From contig NZ_JADMKC010000002.1 in the NCBI RefSeq assembly GCF_018780105.1, forward strand, positions 248,001 through 312,000: DNA of 64,000 nucleotides. The letters are read 5' to 3'. Of the stretch, positions 46,554 to 55,974 are shown one piece after another (the stretch's first letter is position 1; every line of letters begins with the position of its first letter). Below the pieces are notes generated by a model. That model saw only the letters and a list, made by a program, of their open reading frames with translations, was not told the origin of the DNA and searched no databases. The position numbers and the translations under genes were made by a program. This DNA is from Thiobacillus sp. (GTDB lineage Bacteria > Pseudomonadota > Gammaproteobacteria > Burkholderiales > Thiobacillaceae).

Positions 46554-47451
46554 GCAGGTCTCTCCCGGTGAGTTTGAGAAAGACGTCTTCGAGGTTGGAC
46601 GGCCGGTGGACGTAGCGCAATGCAGGCACTTCCTTCAGCGCATCGATCACGCTGTCGGGGGTGGCGGTGTAGCAGAACAGGGTTTCGCCGACCGATTCAT
46701 GGCGCAGGCACAGCGTGGCCGCGTGTGCGCGGGTCCAGTCGGCCAGGCCTTCGCCGAACACTTCGACCACGGCCGGCTCGATATGCGCTTCGATCAGCGC
46801 GCGCGGCGCACCTTCGACGACCCTGCGGCCGTGATCGAGGATGGCAAGGCGATCGGCCAGCCGCTCGGCCTCGTCCATGAAGTGAGTGGTCAGCACGATG
46901 GTTTTGCCTTCGGCGAGCAGGCGGCGCAGGCCCTGCCAGATCAGATGGCGCGCCTGCGGATCGAGGCCGGTGGTGGGTTCGTCGAGAAACAGGATATCGG
47001 GGTCGTGCACCAGCGCGCGCGCCAGCGTGAGCCGCCGTTTCATGCCGCCCGACAGCTGCGCAATCTGCGCGTCGGCCTTGTTTGCCAGCCCGGCGAACTC
47101 CAGCAGCATGGGCACGCGCGCGGTGACTGCAGCTTTACTCATGCCGAAATAGCGGCCATAGGCGAGCAGGTTTTCGCGTACCGAAAAATCCGGGTCGAGG
47201 TTGTCCAATTGCGGCACCACGCCGACCTTCATGCGCGCTTCGCGCGCCCTTTGCGGCACGGCGATGCCGGCCAGCTCGATGCTGCCGCTGTCGGGGTCGG
47301 TGAGGCCGAGCAGCAGGCGCAGGGTGGTGGTTTTGCCGGCGCCGTTCGGGCCCAGCAGGCCGAAACATTCGCCGCGCCGGACATCCAGGTCGAGGCCGCG
47401 CACCACTTCGGTGTCGCCGTAGGTTTTGGTAAGGCCGCGCACTTTCAGCAT
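46546..47451 (-). CDS. NodI-like ABC transporter ATP-binding protein
   Basis: A 301-residue ATPase. Walker A is [10 protein letters not shown], signature QLSGGMKRR, Walker [14 protein letters not shown]. It overlaps the permease by 8 bases and the hydrolase stop by 7, so it is translationally linked to both. Confidence 0.92.
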   Translation of the reverse strand: MLKVRGLTKTYGDTEVVRGLDLDVRRGECFGLLGPNGAGKTTTLRLLLGLTDPDSGSIELAGIAVPQRAREARMKVGVVPQLDNLDPDFSVRENLLAYGRYFGMSKAAVTARVPMLLEFAGLANKADAQIAQLSGGMKRRLTLARALVHDPDILFLDEPTTGLDPQARHLIWQGLRRLLAEGKTIVLTTHFMDEAERLADRLAILDHGRRVVEGAPRALIEAHIEPAVVEVFGEGLADWTRAHAATLCLRHESVGETLFCYTATPDSVIDALKEVPALRYVHRPSNLEDVFLKLTGRDLRD

Positions 47452-48047
47452 GGGCAGGCTTCCAGAAACGCCTGCTTCAGTTCACCCAGTTTGCCGTGAA
47501 AAAAATGTCCGGCATCGGGGATGACCTTGGTCGCAAGCTGCTGTTGCTCCGCCCAGCGCTGCATCGCTTCGGGGGCAATCAGCTCGTCGGCATCGCCATA
47601 GATCAGCACGCTGTCAGGTGGCACCGGGTCGAATTCATACATCGTGACGGCGGGGGCGACCAGGATCAGGCGGCGCGCGTCGAGTTGCTGGCGCAGGCGG
47701 TGCTGCACGAAGGCGCCGAAAGAGAACCCGGCCAGCACCCAAGGCAGGCCGGGATAGGTCGCTTCAACGAAACGGGCGGCGGCGAGCAGATCCTCGGTTT
47801 CCCCCCTGCCGGCGTCGAACAGGCCATCGCTCATGCCGACCCCGCGAAAGTTCGGCCGTACGCTGACCCAGCCCGCCTCGTTGGCAGCTTTGGCCAGCGT
47901 GGTGACGACCTTGTTTTCGAGACTGCCGCCATGCAGGGGATGCGGATGCGCCACCAGCAACAGGCCGCGGCGCTGGCCTTCGGGATCGTCGACCACGGTT
48001 TCCAGCTTGCCGACGGCGGTGGGGATGCGGAGTTTGTAGCGTTTCAC
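47445..48047 (-). CDS. Alpha/beta hydrolase
   Basis: A 200-residue alpha/beta-fold hydrolase of the COG2945 group. [15 protein letters not shown] and the nucleophile elbow GFSFGAF (Ser in GxSxG) are visible, with Asp (YGDADELI) and His (GHFFHG) later. The best start is GTG 48047; no ATG is in frame near it, and no ribosome site is obvious. Substrate unknown. Overlaps the ATPase gene. Confidence 0.88.
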   Translation of the reverse strand: MKRYKLRIPTAVGKLETVVDDPEGQRRGLLLVAHPHPLHGGSLENKVVTTLAKAANEAGWVSVRPNFRGVGMSDGLFDAGRGETEDLLAAARFVEATYPGLPWVLAGFSFGAFVQHRLRQQLDARRLILVAPAVTMYEFDPVPPDSVLIYGDADELIAPEAMQRWAEQQQLATKVIPDAGHFFHGKLGELKQAFLEACPC

Positions 48048-48055
48048 GGGAGGGA

Positions 48056-48373
48056 TTATTTCAACTGCAGACGCTCGACGATATGGCCGTGCTTGAGATG
48101 CTGTTCGAAGATTTCGTCGATGTCGGTTTCGTCGACGTAGGTGTACCAGACGCCTTCCGGGTAAACCACCAGCACCGGGCCTTCGTCGCAGCGGTCCATG
48201 CAGCCCGCACTGTTGATGCGGCATTTGCCGGCGCCGGTGAGGTGCGCCTGCTTGGCTTTTTTCTTCATGTAATCGCGCATCTGCTGGCCACCGGAGGCAC
48301 CGCAGCAGGGGGCGCCGTCGTCGCGTTGGTTGGTGCAGAAAAACACGTGGTGGGTGAAATACGGCTTAGTCAT
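48056..48373 (-). CDS. Thioredoxin-like 2Fe-2S ferredoxin
   Basis: A 105-residue protein of the shethna-like/thioredoxin-like 2Fe-2S family. Cysteines at VFFCTNQ, APCCG, GKCRINSAGCMDRC match the expected ligands. ATG 48373 lies inside the upstream MazG-like gene end. Electron partner unknown. Confidence 0.9.
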   Translation of the reverse strand: MTKPYFTHHVFFCTNQRDDGAPCCGASGGQQMRDYMKKKAKQAHLTGAGKCRINSAGCMDRCDEGPVLVVYPEGVWYTYVDETDIDEIFEQHLKHGHIVERLQLK

Positions 48374-48746
48374 CAGATCGTTCCGAATATTTGGTGGCAT
48401 TCCCGTGCGCCAGATCGGCCGGGTATTTGCGGGCGTTGATATCGAGCTTGTCGGCGGCGGCTTCGAGCAGGTCGATGCCGAGCACGTCGGCCAGCCGCGT
48501 CAGGTAGATCAACACGTCGGCGATCTCCTGACGCACCGCCTCGTGTTGCGTTGGGCTCAAGTCTTGGCTTTGTTCGGCCGTCAGCCATTGGAAGGGTTCC
48601 AGCAGTTCCGCCGCTTCCACGCTCAGTGCCATGGCCAGATTTTTGGGCGTGTGGAAGCGTTCCCATGCGCGCGCCTGGGCAAACGCACGGATATGCTGGC
48701 GCAGGGTGTCGAGGCTGTCGATTACGGGGGCATTCATGGGCGGCAT
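48366..48746 (-). CDS. MazG-like nucleotide pyrophosphohydrolase
   Basis: A 126-residue all-alpha hydrolase that removes pyrophosphate from non-canonical nucleoside triphosphates; similar to dCTPase-type proteins. The metal-binding motif is EAAELLEPFQW and EIADVLIYLTRLAD. First gene of the minus-strand unit to 45768, divergent from the XrtA locus. Starts 48746 or 48737 are equivalent. Confidence 0.9.
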   Translation of the reverse strand: MPPMNAPVIDSLDTLRQHIRAFAQARAWERFHTPKNLAMALSVEAAELLEPFQWLTAEQSQDLSPTQHEAVRQEIADVLIYLTRLADVLGIDLLEAAADKLDINARKYPADLAHGNATKYSERSDD

Positions 48747-48855
48747 GATACCCCGCAGGCGATGAGCTTATGACACCCCTGACGAATGATCGACAAATGC
48801 CAGGGCGTACAGCGGACGGATGATCGATGTGCGGCCCGGGTGGTGGTGCCATGGC

Positions 48856-48872
48856 CTGGCGTGGTGTTTGCT
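48856..48872 (+). promoter_or_regulatory. Sigma-54-type promoter for the XrtA locus
   Basis: CTGGC-GTGGTGT-TTGCT matches the consensus with GG and GC exactly ten bases apart. The remaining mismatches are two bases of the -24 tail. It would start transcription near 48883, about 88 bases upstream of the first locus gene. XrtA loci are often governed by a PrsK-PrsR system and sigma-54, whose genes would lie outside this window. Confidence 0.6.
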
Positions 48873-48970
48873 TGGGCTTGTGCCGATGGCTTCACACGTT
48901 GAAGTCGAATTTTCATTTCGCTCAGGCATAATCGCGGCGGATAGCTTGCTTAATTTGAGGGAGGGTGGAC

Positions 48971-49624
48971 ATGTTCACAATTAATACACTCATCGCACGC
49001 GTCAGCGTGGTGTTCGCAGTCGCTGCGATAACGGGCTGCTCCAGTACGCCGACCTACCCGCCTGCGCCGATACAAGCGCCCCCCCCCGTGTCCGTGGATC
49101 CGCGGGTAAGCGGCTGGAATTACCTGCTTGGACCGGGTGACTCGGTCCAGGTTTTTGTCTGGCGCAACCCGGAAGTGTCCGGCAGTTTCCCGATCCGCCC
49201 TGACGGCAAAATGACCATGAACCTGATCGAGGACATGCAGGCTTCAGGTAAGACCCCGACCCAGCTGGCGCGCGATATTGAAAAGGCGCTCTCCAAATAC
49301 ATTCAGGAACCCATCGCCACCGTCATCGTTTCGGGAGGTATCGGGCCCTATAACCAGCAAATCCGGGTGTTGGGCGAGGCCACCGATCCGCAGGCGTTGG
49401 GTTATCGCGAAGGTATGAGCGTGGTCGATGTGATGATTGCAGCGGGCGGGCTGACCGATTTCGCCGATGGCAACAAGGCTTACATCTCGCGAATCGTCAA
49501 GGAAAATGGCGAGCGGGTCCAGCTGGGGGTGCGGCTCGAGGATTTGTTGCGGGACGGTGATAGCACGGCCGCCGTGGAAATGCGTCCGGGCGATGTGCTG
49601 GTCATTCCTGAGAGCCTGTTCTAA
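48971..49624 (+). CDS. Polysaccharide export lipoprotein (Wza-like, XrtA type)
   Basis: A 217-residue outer-membrane lipoprotein with lipobox AAITGC. The polysaccharide export domain (YLLGPGDSVQVFVWRNPEVS) and a SLBB-like segment (QIRVLGEATDPQAL) follow. ATG 48971 has GGAGGG six bases upstream; GTG 48965 is a weak alternative. First gene of the XrtA exopolysaccharide locus. Confidence 0.93.
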   Translation: MFTINTLIARVSVVFAVAAITGCSSTPTYPPAPIQAPPPVSVDPRVSGWNYLLGPGDSVQVFVWRNPEVSGSFPIRPDGKMTMNLIEDMQASGKTPTQLARDIEKALSKYIQEPIATVIVSGGIGPYNQQIRVLGEATDPQALGYREGMSVVDVMIAAGGLTDFADGNKAYISRIVKENGERVQLGVRLEDLLRDGDSTAAVEMRPGDVLVIPESLF

Positions 49625-49682
49625 TCGCACGCACACCGTCCTGACAGACGGTGTGCGTGTTTTGCCGGGGTAGAGAGTCCGC

Positions 49683-51215
49683 ATGGATCAAGTGTTGCAA
49701 CAAATTTTGGGGTATGCCAAAGCCGCGTGGCAGCGGCGCTGGTGGGGCGTCGCAGTCGCCTGGTTGGCGTGCATCGTCGGCTGGACCTGGGTCATGATGC
49801 TGCCGGACCGCTATGAAGCGTCGGCGCGTGTCTATGTGGACACCCAGACCCTGCTCAAGCCCTTGTTGCAGGGTCTGACAGCCGAACCCAATGTGGAGCA
49901 GCAGATCAAGCTGATGACGCGTCAGCTGGTGAGCCGGCCGACCCTGGAAAAAGTCGCCCGCATGACCGATCTGGATGTTAAGGCCAAAACCCCTGAGCAG
50001 ACCGAGGCCATGCTGGACAATCTGGCCGGGAAAATTGCGATCGGCAACGCCGGACAGGAAAACCTGTACACCATCAGCTATCAGGATCCGAGCGGCGATC
50101 TGGCCAAGAAAGTGGTGCAGTCATTGCTGACCATTTTTGTGGAAACCAGTCTGGGCAAAACGCGCCAGGACATTTCCAGTTCGCAGCGCTTCATCGAGGA
50201 GCAGTTGCAGCAATATCAACAGAAGCTGACCGATGCTGAAAACGCGCTGAAGGAATTCAAGCAGAAGCATATCGGCATGATGCCAGGCCAGGGCGGGGAT
50301 TATTATGCCAAGCTGGCCGAGGTTTCGACCCAGTTGCGGCAGGCGCAGCTGGATCAGCAGGAAGCAATCAATCGCCGCAACCAGCTCAAGCAGCAACTGG
50401 TTGATGAAGAGCCGGAATTGGTGGCGGCGGCCGCTTCAATGACCGATGGCGAGATCGACAGCCGTATCCAGGCTTTGCAGAAGCAGATGGATCAGCTGCG
50501 TCTGCAGTACACCGATCTGCATCCCGACATTCAGGCGAACAAGCGTCTGGTCGAAAAACTGGAAGCGCAGAAAAAAGCCGATATGGCAGCTCGCAAGGCG
50601 GATCCGGCCGGCACCAAAATCCAGAACCCGGTATACCAGCAGCTCACCATTGCCATCGCCGAGGCCGATGCGACCGTGGCGTCCCTGCAGGCGCGTGTCG
50701 GGGAATACCAGCGGCGCTACAGCGAGTTGCGGAGTGCCTCCAACATGGTTCCGCAGGTCGAACAGGAATATACCCAGTTGATGCGCGACTACGATGTGTA
50801 TCGCCAGAATTACGATGCGCTGTTGAAGCGTCGCGAGTCTGTCAGCATGTCGGGCGAGGTCGAGAGCAAGACCGACACCGTCGATTTCCGGGTCATCGAC
50901 CCTCCCTTTGTGCCGAGCCAGCCGGCTTGGCCCAATCGTCCCCTGTTGCTGTCGCTGGTGACGCTGGGCGCACTGGGTGCGGGCGTAGCCGTCGCCTTCC
51001 TGCTCAGCCAGCTGCGCCGCACCGTGACCGACCGCCGCGTGCTGCGCGAGTTGACCGGCTTGCCCTTGCTGGGCGCGGTTTCGCGGGTGGAAACAGATGA
51101 GACCCGGCGCCGCAAGCGCAAGGGCCTGCTGACTTACCTGGCCGCGCTGGGCAGCCTGATCGCCGCATATGGCGGGGTGATGATCCTGCAACTGGTCATA
51201 TCGCGAGCCGGCTAG
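49683..51215 (+). CDS. Chain-length determinant protein (Wzz/GumC-like, XrtA type)
   Basis: A 510-residue inner-membrane protein setting polymer length and linking synthesis to export. The first membrane helix is at about residues 22-42; two hydrophobic stretches are at about 418-440 and 485-505, around long coiled-coil segments (residues 160-370). A Wzz-type N-terminus (YEASARVYVDTQTLL) is present. The kinase is a separate next gene. Confidence 0.93.
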   Translation: MDQVLQQILGYAKAAWQRRWWGVAVAWLACIVGWTWVMMLPDRYEASARVYVDTQTLLKPLLQGLTAEPNVEQQIKLMTRQLVSRPTLEKVARMTDLDVKAKTPEQTEAMLDNLAGKIAIGNAGQENLYTISYQDPSGDLAKKVVQSLLTIFVETSLGKTRQDISSSQRFIEEQLQQYQQKLTDAENALKEFKQKHIGMMPGQGGDYYAKLAEVSTQLRQAQLDQQEAINRRNQLKQQLVDEEPELVAAAASMTDGEIDSRIQALQKQMDQLRLQYTDLHPDIQANKRLVEKLEAQKKADMAARKADPAGTKIQNPVYQQLTIAIAEADATVASLQARVGEYQRRYSELRSASNMVPQVEQEYTQLMRDYDVYRQNYDALLKRRESVSMSGEVESKTDTVDFRVIDPPFVPSQPAWPNRPLLLSLVTLGALGAGVAVAFLLSQLRRTVTDRRVLRELTGLPLLGAVSRVETDETRRRKRKGLLTYLAALGSLIAAYGGVMILQLVISRAG

Positions 51216-51224
51216 GAGAAACCC

Positions 51225-52169
51225 ATGAGCATTATCGAAAAAGCCGCAGGAAAAATTGGCACAGGCGCGCCCAAGCCCACTCCTGAGAGCAGCCAGGGCG
51301 AAGCTGCGCGCGATGTCAGTCTGATCGAAGGTGCGGTCAACAAGCAGCAGGCCCGCGCGCCGGCAACGTCGTTTGTCGCCACGCCGGTGGAGCCGATGTT
51401 TAGCGACCCGGATGCCGGCGTGCTCGAAGGCAACAGCCAGGTGCAGTCGATCAATCTGACGCGTCTGCACCGCATGGGCGTGGTATCGCCGGACGCCGAG
51501 AAGAGCAAGATCGCCGAAGAGTTCCGCATCATCAAGCGTCCGCTGATTGCCAATGCCTTCGGGCAGGGTGCGGCGCGGGTGAAAAACGGCAATCTCATCA
51601 TGGTGACCAGCTCGTTGCCGGGCGAAGGCAAAAGCTTTTGCGCCATCAATCTGGCGATCTCGATGGCGATGGAGATGGATCGCACCGTACTGCTGATCGA
51701 CGCCGACGTCGCCAAGCCGCGTGTTCCGGAATATCTCGGCATTCATGCCGACAAGGGCCTGCTGGACGTATTGCAGGACAAGAATCTCAAGCTGTCCGAC
51801 GTGATGATCAGGACCGACATCGCCAAGCTGACGGTCCTGCCGGCAGGCCGCACCTACAAGCGCGCGACCGAGTTGCTGGCGAGCGCGGCCATGACGCGGC
51901 TGGTCGAAGATATCGGCAACCGCTATCCGGACCGGATCATTCTGTTCGACTCGCCGCCGCTACTGGCGACCAGCGAAGCCAGCGCGCTGGCGACCCACAT
52001 GGGTCAGATCGTCATGGTGGTGGAAGCCGAGAAAACATCGCAGGATGCCGTACGCGAGGCGCTGAGCCATATCCAGTCATGCGAAGTCGTGGGCATGTTG
52101 CTGAACAAAACCACGCCTACCCCCGGTGCGGATTATTACTATGGTCACTATGGCAGTTACGGTAAATAA
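51225..52169 (+). CDS. XrtA-associated tyrosine autokinase
   Basis: A 314-residue BY-kinase. Walker A LPGEGKSF, Walker A' LLIDADV and Walker B-like ILFDSPPLL are present, and the C-terminus is a Tyr cluster (YYYGHYGSYG) for autophosphorylation. It should work with the GumC-like protein. AGGAG precedes ATG 51225. Confidence 0.93.
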   Translation: MSIIEKAAGKIGTGAPKPTPESSQGEAARDVSLIEGAVNKQQARAPATSFVATPVEPMFSDPDAGVLEGNSQVQSINLTRLHRMGVVSPDAEKSKIAEEFRIIKRPLIANAFGQGAARVKNGNLIMVTSSLPGEGKSFCAINLAISMAMEMDRTVLLIDADVAKPRVPEYLGIHADKGLLDVLQDKNLKLSDVMIRTDIAKLTVLPAGRTYKRATELLASAAMTRLVEDIGNRYPDRIILFDSPPLLATSEASALATHMGQIVMVVEAEKTSQDAVREALSHIQSCEVVGMLLNKTTPTPGADYYYGHYGSYGK

Positions 52170-52188
52170 GGTTCGCTCGTGCAGCTTT

Positions 52189-53739
52189 ATGCCGGCGTTG
52201 CAGCGGCGTATGTTGTTGGCGGCAGCATTGTTGGTCGTGATTACGCTACCTGCTAGTCCGGTGGTTGCGATGGACTGGCAGTTTGAGCCCTCTGTAGGAG
52301 GCACGGCGACCTACACTGACAATGCTAATCAGAGCGGCGTCAATCCCGAAGATGCGCTGATCTTTACTGTGAGACCCAGCTTCAGCTTGCGTTCGGAAGG
52401 ATCGCGCCGTATTCAGGCTAGCTTGGGCTATAGCCTTTCCGGCGTGGCGCGTTACGGAGAAGACCAAAGCACCGATCTCAATCACAACCTGGGAGCGCTC
52501 GGCAAAGCCGAGCTGGTCGAGGATTTCCTTTTTATTGACGGTACCGCAAGTATTTCGCAGGAACTGATTTCGCTGACAGGCTCGCCGGCCGACGCCAACA
52601 TTAACGACAGCAACCGCGCCGCCGTCGGCACCTATTCAATCAGTCCCTACATTAAGAAACGTCTGGGTACGTTCGCCGATGCGCAGGTACGCTATACCAC
52701 TGGTGGCGCGATTTTCGAGAATGATGTGGCCTCGAACTCCAATATAAATGCACTGACAGCAGAGTTGACCAATGGTACTCACTTCAACAATTTAAGCTGG
52801 GAGATCAATTACTCTCTGCGCAAGGCGAACAACAGCACCACCGCCGATACCACCTTCGAACGTGTCAGCGCGTCTGCGGGCTATGCGTTTACCCGCAAGT
52901 TCCGGGTGTTTGGTACCGTGGGCCAGGACTGGAATGACTACCTCAGCACCAGTGGAACCAGTGGCTCGTCGTGGAGCACAGGGGTTGGCTGGTCGCCTAC
53001 CAGCCGCACCAGTGTTGAGGCCTCGTTCGGCGAACGCTATTTCGGCAACACTTACAGTTTATCCGCGAGCCATCGTACGCGGATATCACGATGGACGGCT
53101 AGCTACTCAGAGAATGTCAGCGATATCACGCAACAGTTTCTGGAAGAGAGTGGTCGCGTTTTCTGGGTATGTAATCGAATATTGCGGGAAACCCCCGACA
53201 TCAATCCGCCGCAGGATCCCTGTCCAACAGGATGGGTGGGGCCTATTTCGGCTGGCCGGCTTGCTTTCGAGCTCAATAATCTCGGCATCTCGATTGACGA
53301 TCTGGTGGCGGCAAACCTGCTGAACATTTCGATTGCCAATGGTGTTTACGTCATTAAGAGTTTTGCTGCCGGGGTGTCATGGGATGTCGGCCGCTTGGGG
53401 TTTGGATTATCTGCACGCGATATCAAGCGTCTCTATCAGGCGCTTAGTGATGCGCAGGATCATGTTCAAGGCCTGACTGGCTCTGTCAACTATCGAATGT
53501 CGCCCCGAACCAACGCCTACAGCAGCTTGTCGTTGACGTGGAACAATGTCGATGCCCTGCTGGCAGGTGGCACGGCGCGGGAGGATGAATTACTCAGCTT
53601 CAATCTGGGCTTCAATCATCGTTTTGCCGAGAGGCTCAATGGCGCGTTGACATTACGCCATACTCAACGGGATTCGAACGACGCGAACGCAGACTACGAT
53701 GAAAATAGCATCACTGCCTCGGTCAATTTGAGTTTCTGA
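52189..53739 (+). CDS. XrtA-associated outer-membrane beta-barrel-like protein (TIGR03016 type)
   Basis: A 516-residue outer-membrane protein. A signal peptide (LLAAALLVVITLPASPVVA) leads into repeated amphipathic strands (GYSLSGVARYGED, SFGERYF) ending in VNLSF, typical of a beta-barrel with terminal Phe. The length and position match the TIGR03016 family. A non-barrel segment near residues 325-365 contains two Cys. The start is uncertain: ATG 52189 follows the kinase stop, but ATGs at 52126, 52141 and 52150 lie in the same frame. The gene is visibly more AT-rich than its neighbours. Confidence 0.85.
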   Translation: MPALQRRMLLAAALLVVITLPASPVVAMDWQFEPSVGGTATYTDNANQSGVNPEDALIFTVRPSFSLRSEGSRRIQASLGYSLSGVARYGEDQSTDLNHNLGALGKAELVEDFLFIDGTASISQELISLTGSPADANINDSNRAAVGTYSISPYIKKRLGTFADAQVRYTTGGAIFENDVASNSNINALTAELTNGTHFNNLSWEINYSLRKANNSTTADTTFERVSASAGYAFTRKFRVFGTVGQDWNDYLSTSGTSGSSWSTGVGWSPTSRTSVEASFGERYFGNTYSLSASHRTRISRWTASYSENVSDITQQFLEESGRVFWVCNRILRETPDINPPQDPCPTGWVGPISAGRLAFELNNLGISIDDLVAANLLNISIANGVYVIKSFAAGVSWDVGRLGFGLSARDIKRLYQALSDAQDHVQGLTGSVNYRMSPRTNAYSSLSLTWNNVDALLAGGTAREDELLSFNLGFNHRFAERLNGALTLRHTQRDSNDANADYDENSITASVNLSF

Positions 53740-53819
53740 CCGCTTTGCCGCGTGGCACGGCCCTTGCGTTGTAGAGGCAGGGCACGCCGAACCGGCCGCC
53801 AAAGTTCAACGGATCGTTC

Positions 53820-54854
53820 ATGTACGAAGACTATTACCGCTTTAGTGCCAAACCGTTCCAGCTCAACCCGGACCCGCGTTTCTTTTACGGTTCCAAGGGG
53901 CACAAGCGGGCGATGGCGTATCTTGACTATGGCTTGTCGCTGGGCGAAGGCTTCATCGTCATCACCGGTGAAGTCGGCGCGGGCAAGACCACGCTGGTGC
54001 GCAACCTGTTCCGCCAGCTCGAGTCCTCCAATCTGCTGGCCGCACAGCTGGTCTCCACCCAGCTCGACGCCGAGGATACGCTGCGCAGCGTGGCCGCTTC
54101 GTTCGGCCTGGAACATGAAGGTCTGACCAAGTCCGCGCTGCTGAAAAACATCGAGGATTTTTTCATCGCCGCCACCCGCCAGGGCAAGCGCGTGCTGCTG
54201 GTGGTGGACGAGGCGCAGAACCTGACGCCGCGCGCGGTGGAAGAACTGCGTATGCTGTCCAATTTCCAGAACGACGAACGCTCGCTGATCCAGACCTTCC
54301 TGCTGGGCCAGCCGGAGTTTCGCGGCATTCTGCAAAGCCCCACCATGCAGCAACTGCGCCAGCGGGTGGTCGCCTCCTACCATCTGGGGCCGCTCGATGC
54401 GGACGAGACGCGCGGTTATATCGAGCACCGTTTGCGTACCGTCGGCTGGCAGGGGACGCCGGGGTTTGGCGACGATGCGTTTGCCGAGCTGCACCGCTTT
54501 ACCGGCGGCATTCCGCGCCGACTCAATACCACGTGCGACCGCTTGTTGCTGTTCGGCTTTCTGGAGGAGAAAAACCACTTTGGCGAAGCTGAGGTCAACG
54601 AAGTGATTGCCGACCTCAGGAACGAAATCGCGCACCAGGATTTCAGTGGCCCGAGCGGTCTGAACGGCCAGCCTGCGGCTGAGAGCACGGTGACGAACGA
54701 AGACACCGCGCGCCTGTTGCAGCGCGTCGAGCAGATGGAGCGTTCGGTGAACCGCATCCTGCCCATCGTGCGGAAAATCCTCTACACCGTGAGCGAGCGC
54801 CAGGCTGCGGCCGAAGACGGCAGCTTGCCCGACAACCCTGAAATCACCCACTAG
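53820..54854 (+). CDS. XrtA-associated ATPase (ExeA-like, TIGR03015)
   Basis: A 344-residue AAA ATPase. Walker A GEVGAGKTTL, Walker B LLVVDEAQNL, and the N-terminal FSAKPFQLNPDP segment match the ExeA-like family of XrtA loci. A short C-terminal coiled coil ends it. Role in assembly is inferred from context. Confidence 0.93.
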   Translation: MYEDYYRFSAKPFQLNPDPRFFYGSKGHKRAMAYLDYGLSLGEGFIVITGEVGAGKTTLVRNLFRQLESSNLLAAQLVSTQLDAEDTLRSVAASFGLEHEGLTKSALLKNIEDFFIAATRQGKRVLLVVDEAQNLTPRAVEELRMLSNFQNDERSLIQTFLLGQPEFRGILQSPTMQQLRQRVVASYHLGPLDADETRGYIEHRLRTVGWQGTPGFGDDAFAELHRFTGGIPRRLNTTCDRLLLFGFLEEKNHFGEAEVNEVIADLRNEIAHQDFSGPSGLNGQPAAESTVTNEDTARLLQRVEQMERSVNRILPIVRKILYTVSERQAAAEDGSLPDNPEITH

Positions 54855-54870
54855 TTCACACGGAATCAAC

Positions 54871-55974
54871 ATGACCCAGGTTTTGTGTGTCGCGGGTGCG
54901 CGCCCGAATTTCATGAAAATCGCTCCGGTCATGGCCGCGCTGGCCGAGACCGGCATCGCCGCACAGCTGCTGCATACCGGCCAGCATTACGATGCGGCGA
55001 TGAGCGATGGCTTCTTTGCCGACCTGGGCATTCCGCATCCGGACCATCATCTGGAAGTCGGCTCCGGCAGCCACGCGGTGCAGACGGCCGAGGTGATGAA
55101 GCGTTTCGAACCGGTGCTGGACAGCGTGAAGCCGCAGGCCGTGCTGGTGGTGGGCGATGTCAATTCCACCATTGCCTGCGCCCTGGTGGCGGCCAAGCGC
55201 GGGGTGCGGGTGATCCATGTCGAAGCCGGATTGCGCAGCTACGACCGCGCCATGCCGGAAGAAATCAATCGTGTGCTCACCGACCAGATTTCCGACTTGC
55301 TGTTCATCACCGAAAAAAGTGCGCTGGCCAATTTGCAGCGCGAAGGCATCGATCCAGCGCGCGTCGAGTTCGTCGGCAACGTGATGATCGACACCTTGTA
55401 CCGCAATCTCGAACGCGCCGTGCCGAGCAGCCAGACGCTGGGGACGGCGCTGCCGGCGTATGCCGTGCTGACGCTGCACCGGCCGTCGAACGTCGACGAT
55501 CCGGCTACGCTGGCTGCGCTGCTCGATGTGATCGGCGAAATCAACGCCGTGTTGCCGGTGGTGCTGCCCTTGCATCCACGCACGCGCGGCAATATCGAAA
55601 AGTTCGGCCTGAGCGCCAAGATCAATGCGCTGCGCATCCTGCCGCCGCTGGGCTATCTCGACATGCTGGGGCTGATGCGCGATGCCAAGCTGGTGCTGAC
55701 CGATTCGGGCGGCATCCAGGAAGAAACCACTGCGCTCGGCGTGCCCTGTCTCACGCTGCGCGACAACACCGAACGTCCGATCACCCTGACCGAAGGCACC
55801 AACACGCTGGTCGGCGCCGATCCGGCAGCGATCCGCGCGGCGTTCGATCAGGTGATGACGAATGGCGGCCGCGCCGGCTGCATTCCTGAGTATTGGGATG
55901 GCCGTGCGGCGATGCGCATCGCGCACACGCTGAAGGGCTGGCTGCCCCAGGCGGCCGGCGTGCGGAGTGCGTAA
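54871..55974 (+). CDS. wecB: UDP-N-acetylglucosamine 2-epimerase
   Basis: A 367-residue non-hydrolysing epimerase interconverting UDP-GlcNAc and UDP-ManNAc, supplying a sugar precursor. VAGARPNFMK, TGQHYD, HVEAGLRS and DSGGIQEE motifs are all intact. Followed without gap by the deacetylase gene. Confidence 0.95.
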   Translation: MTQVLCVAGARPNFMKIAPVMAALAETGIAAQLLHTGQHYDAAMSDGFFADLGIPHPDHHLEVGSGSHAVQTAEVMKRFEPVLDSVKPQAVLVVGDVNSTIACALVAAKRGVRVIHVEAGLRSYDRAMPEEINRVLTDQISDLLFITEKSALANLQREGIDPARVEFVGNVMIDTLYRNLERAVPSSQTLGTALPAYAVLTLHRPSNVDDPATLAALLDVIGEINAVLPVVLPLHPRTRGNIEKFGLSAKINALRILPPLGYLDMLGLMRDAKLVLTDSGGIQEETTALGVPCLTLRDNTERPITLTEGTNTLVGADPAAIRAAFDQVMTNGGRAGCIPEYWDGRAAMRIAHTLKGWLPQAAGVRSA

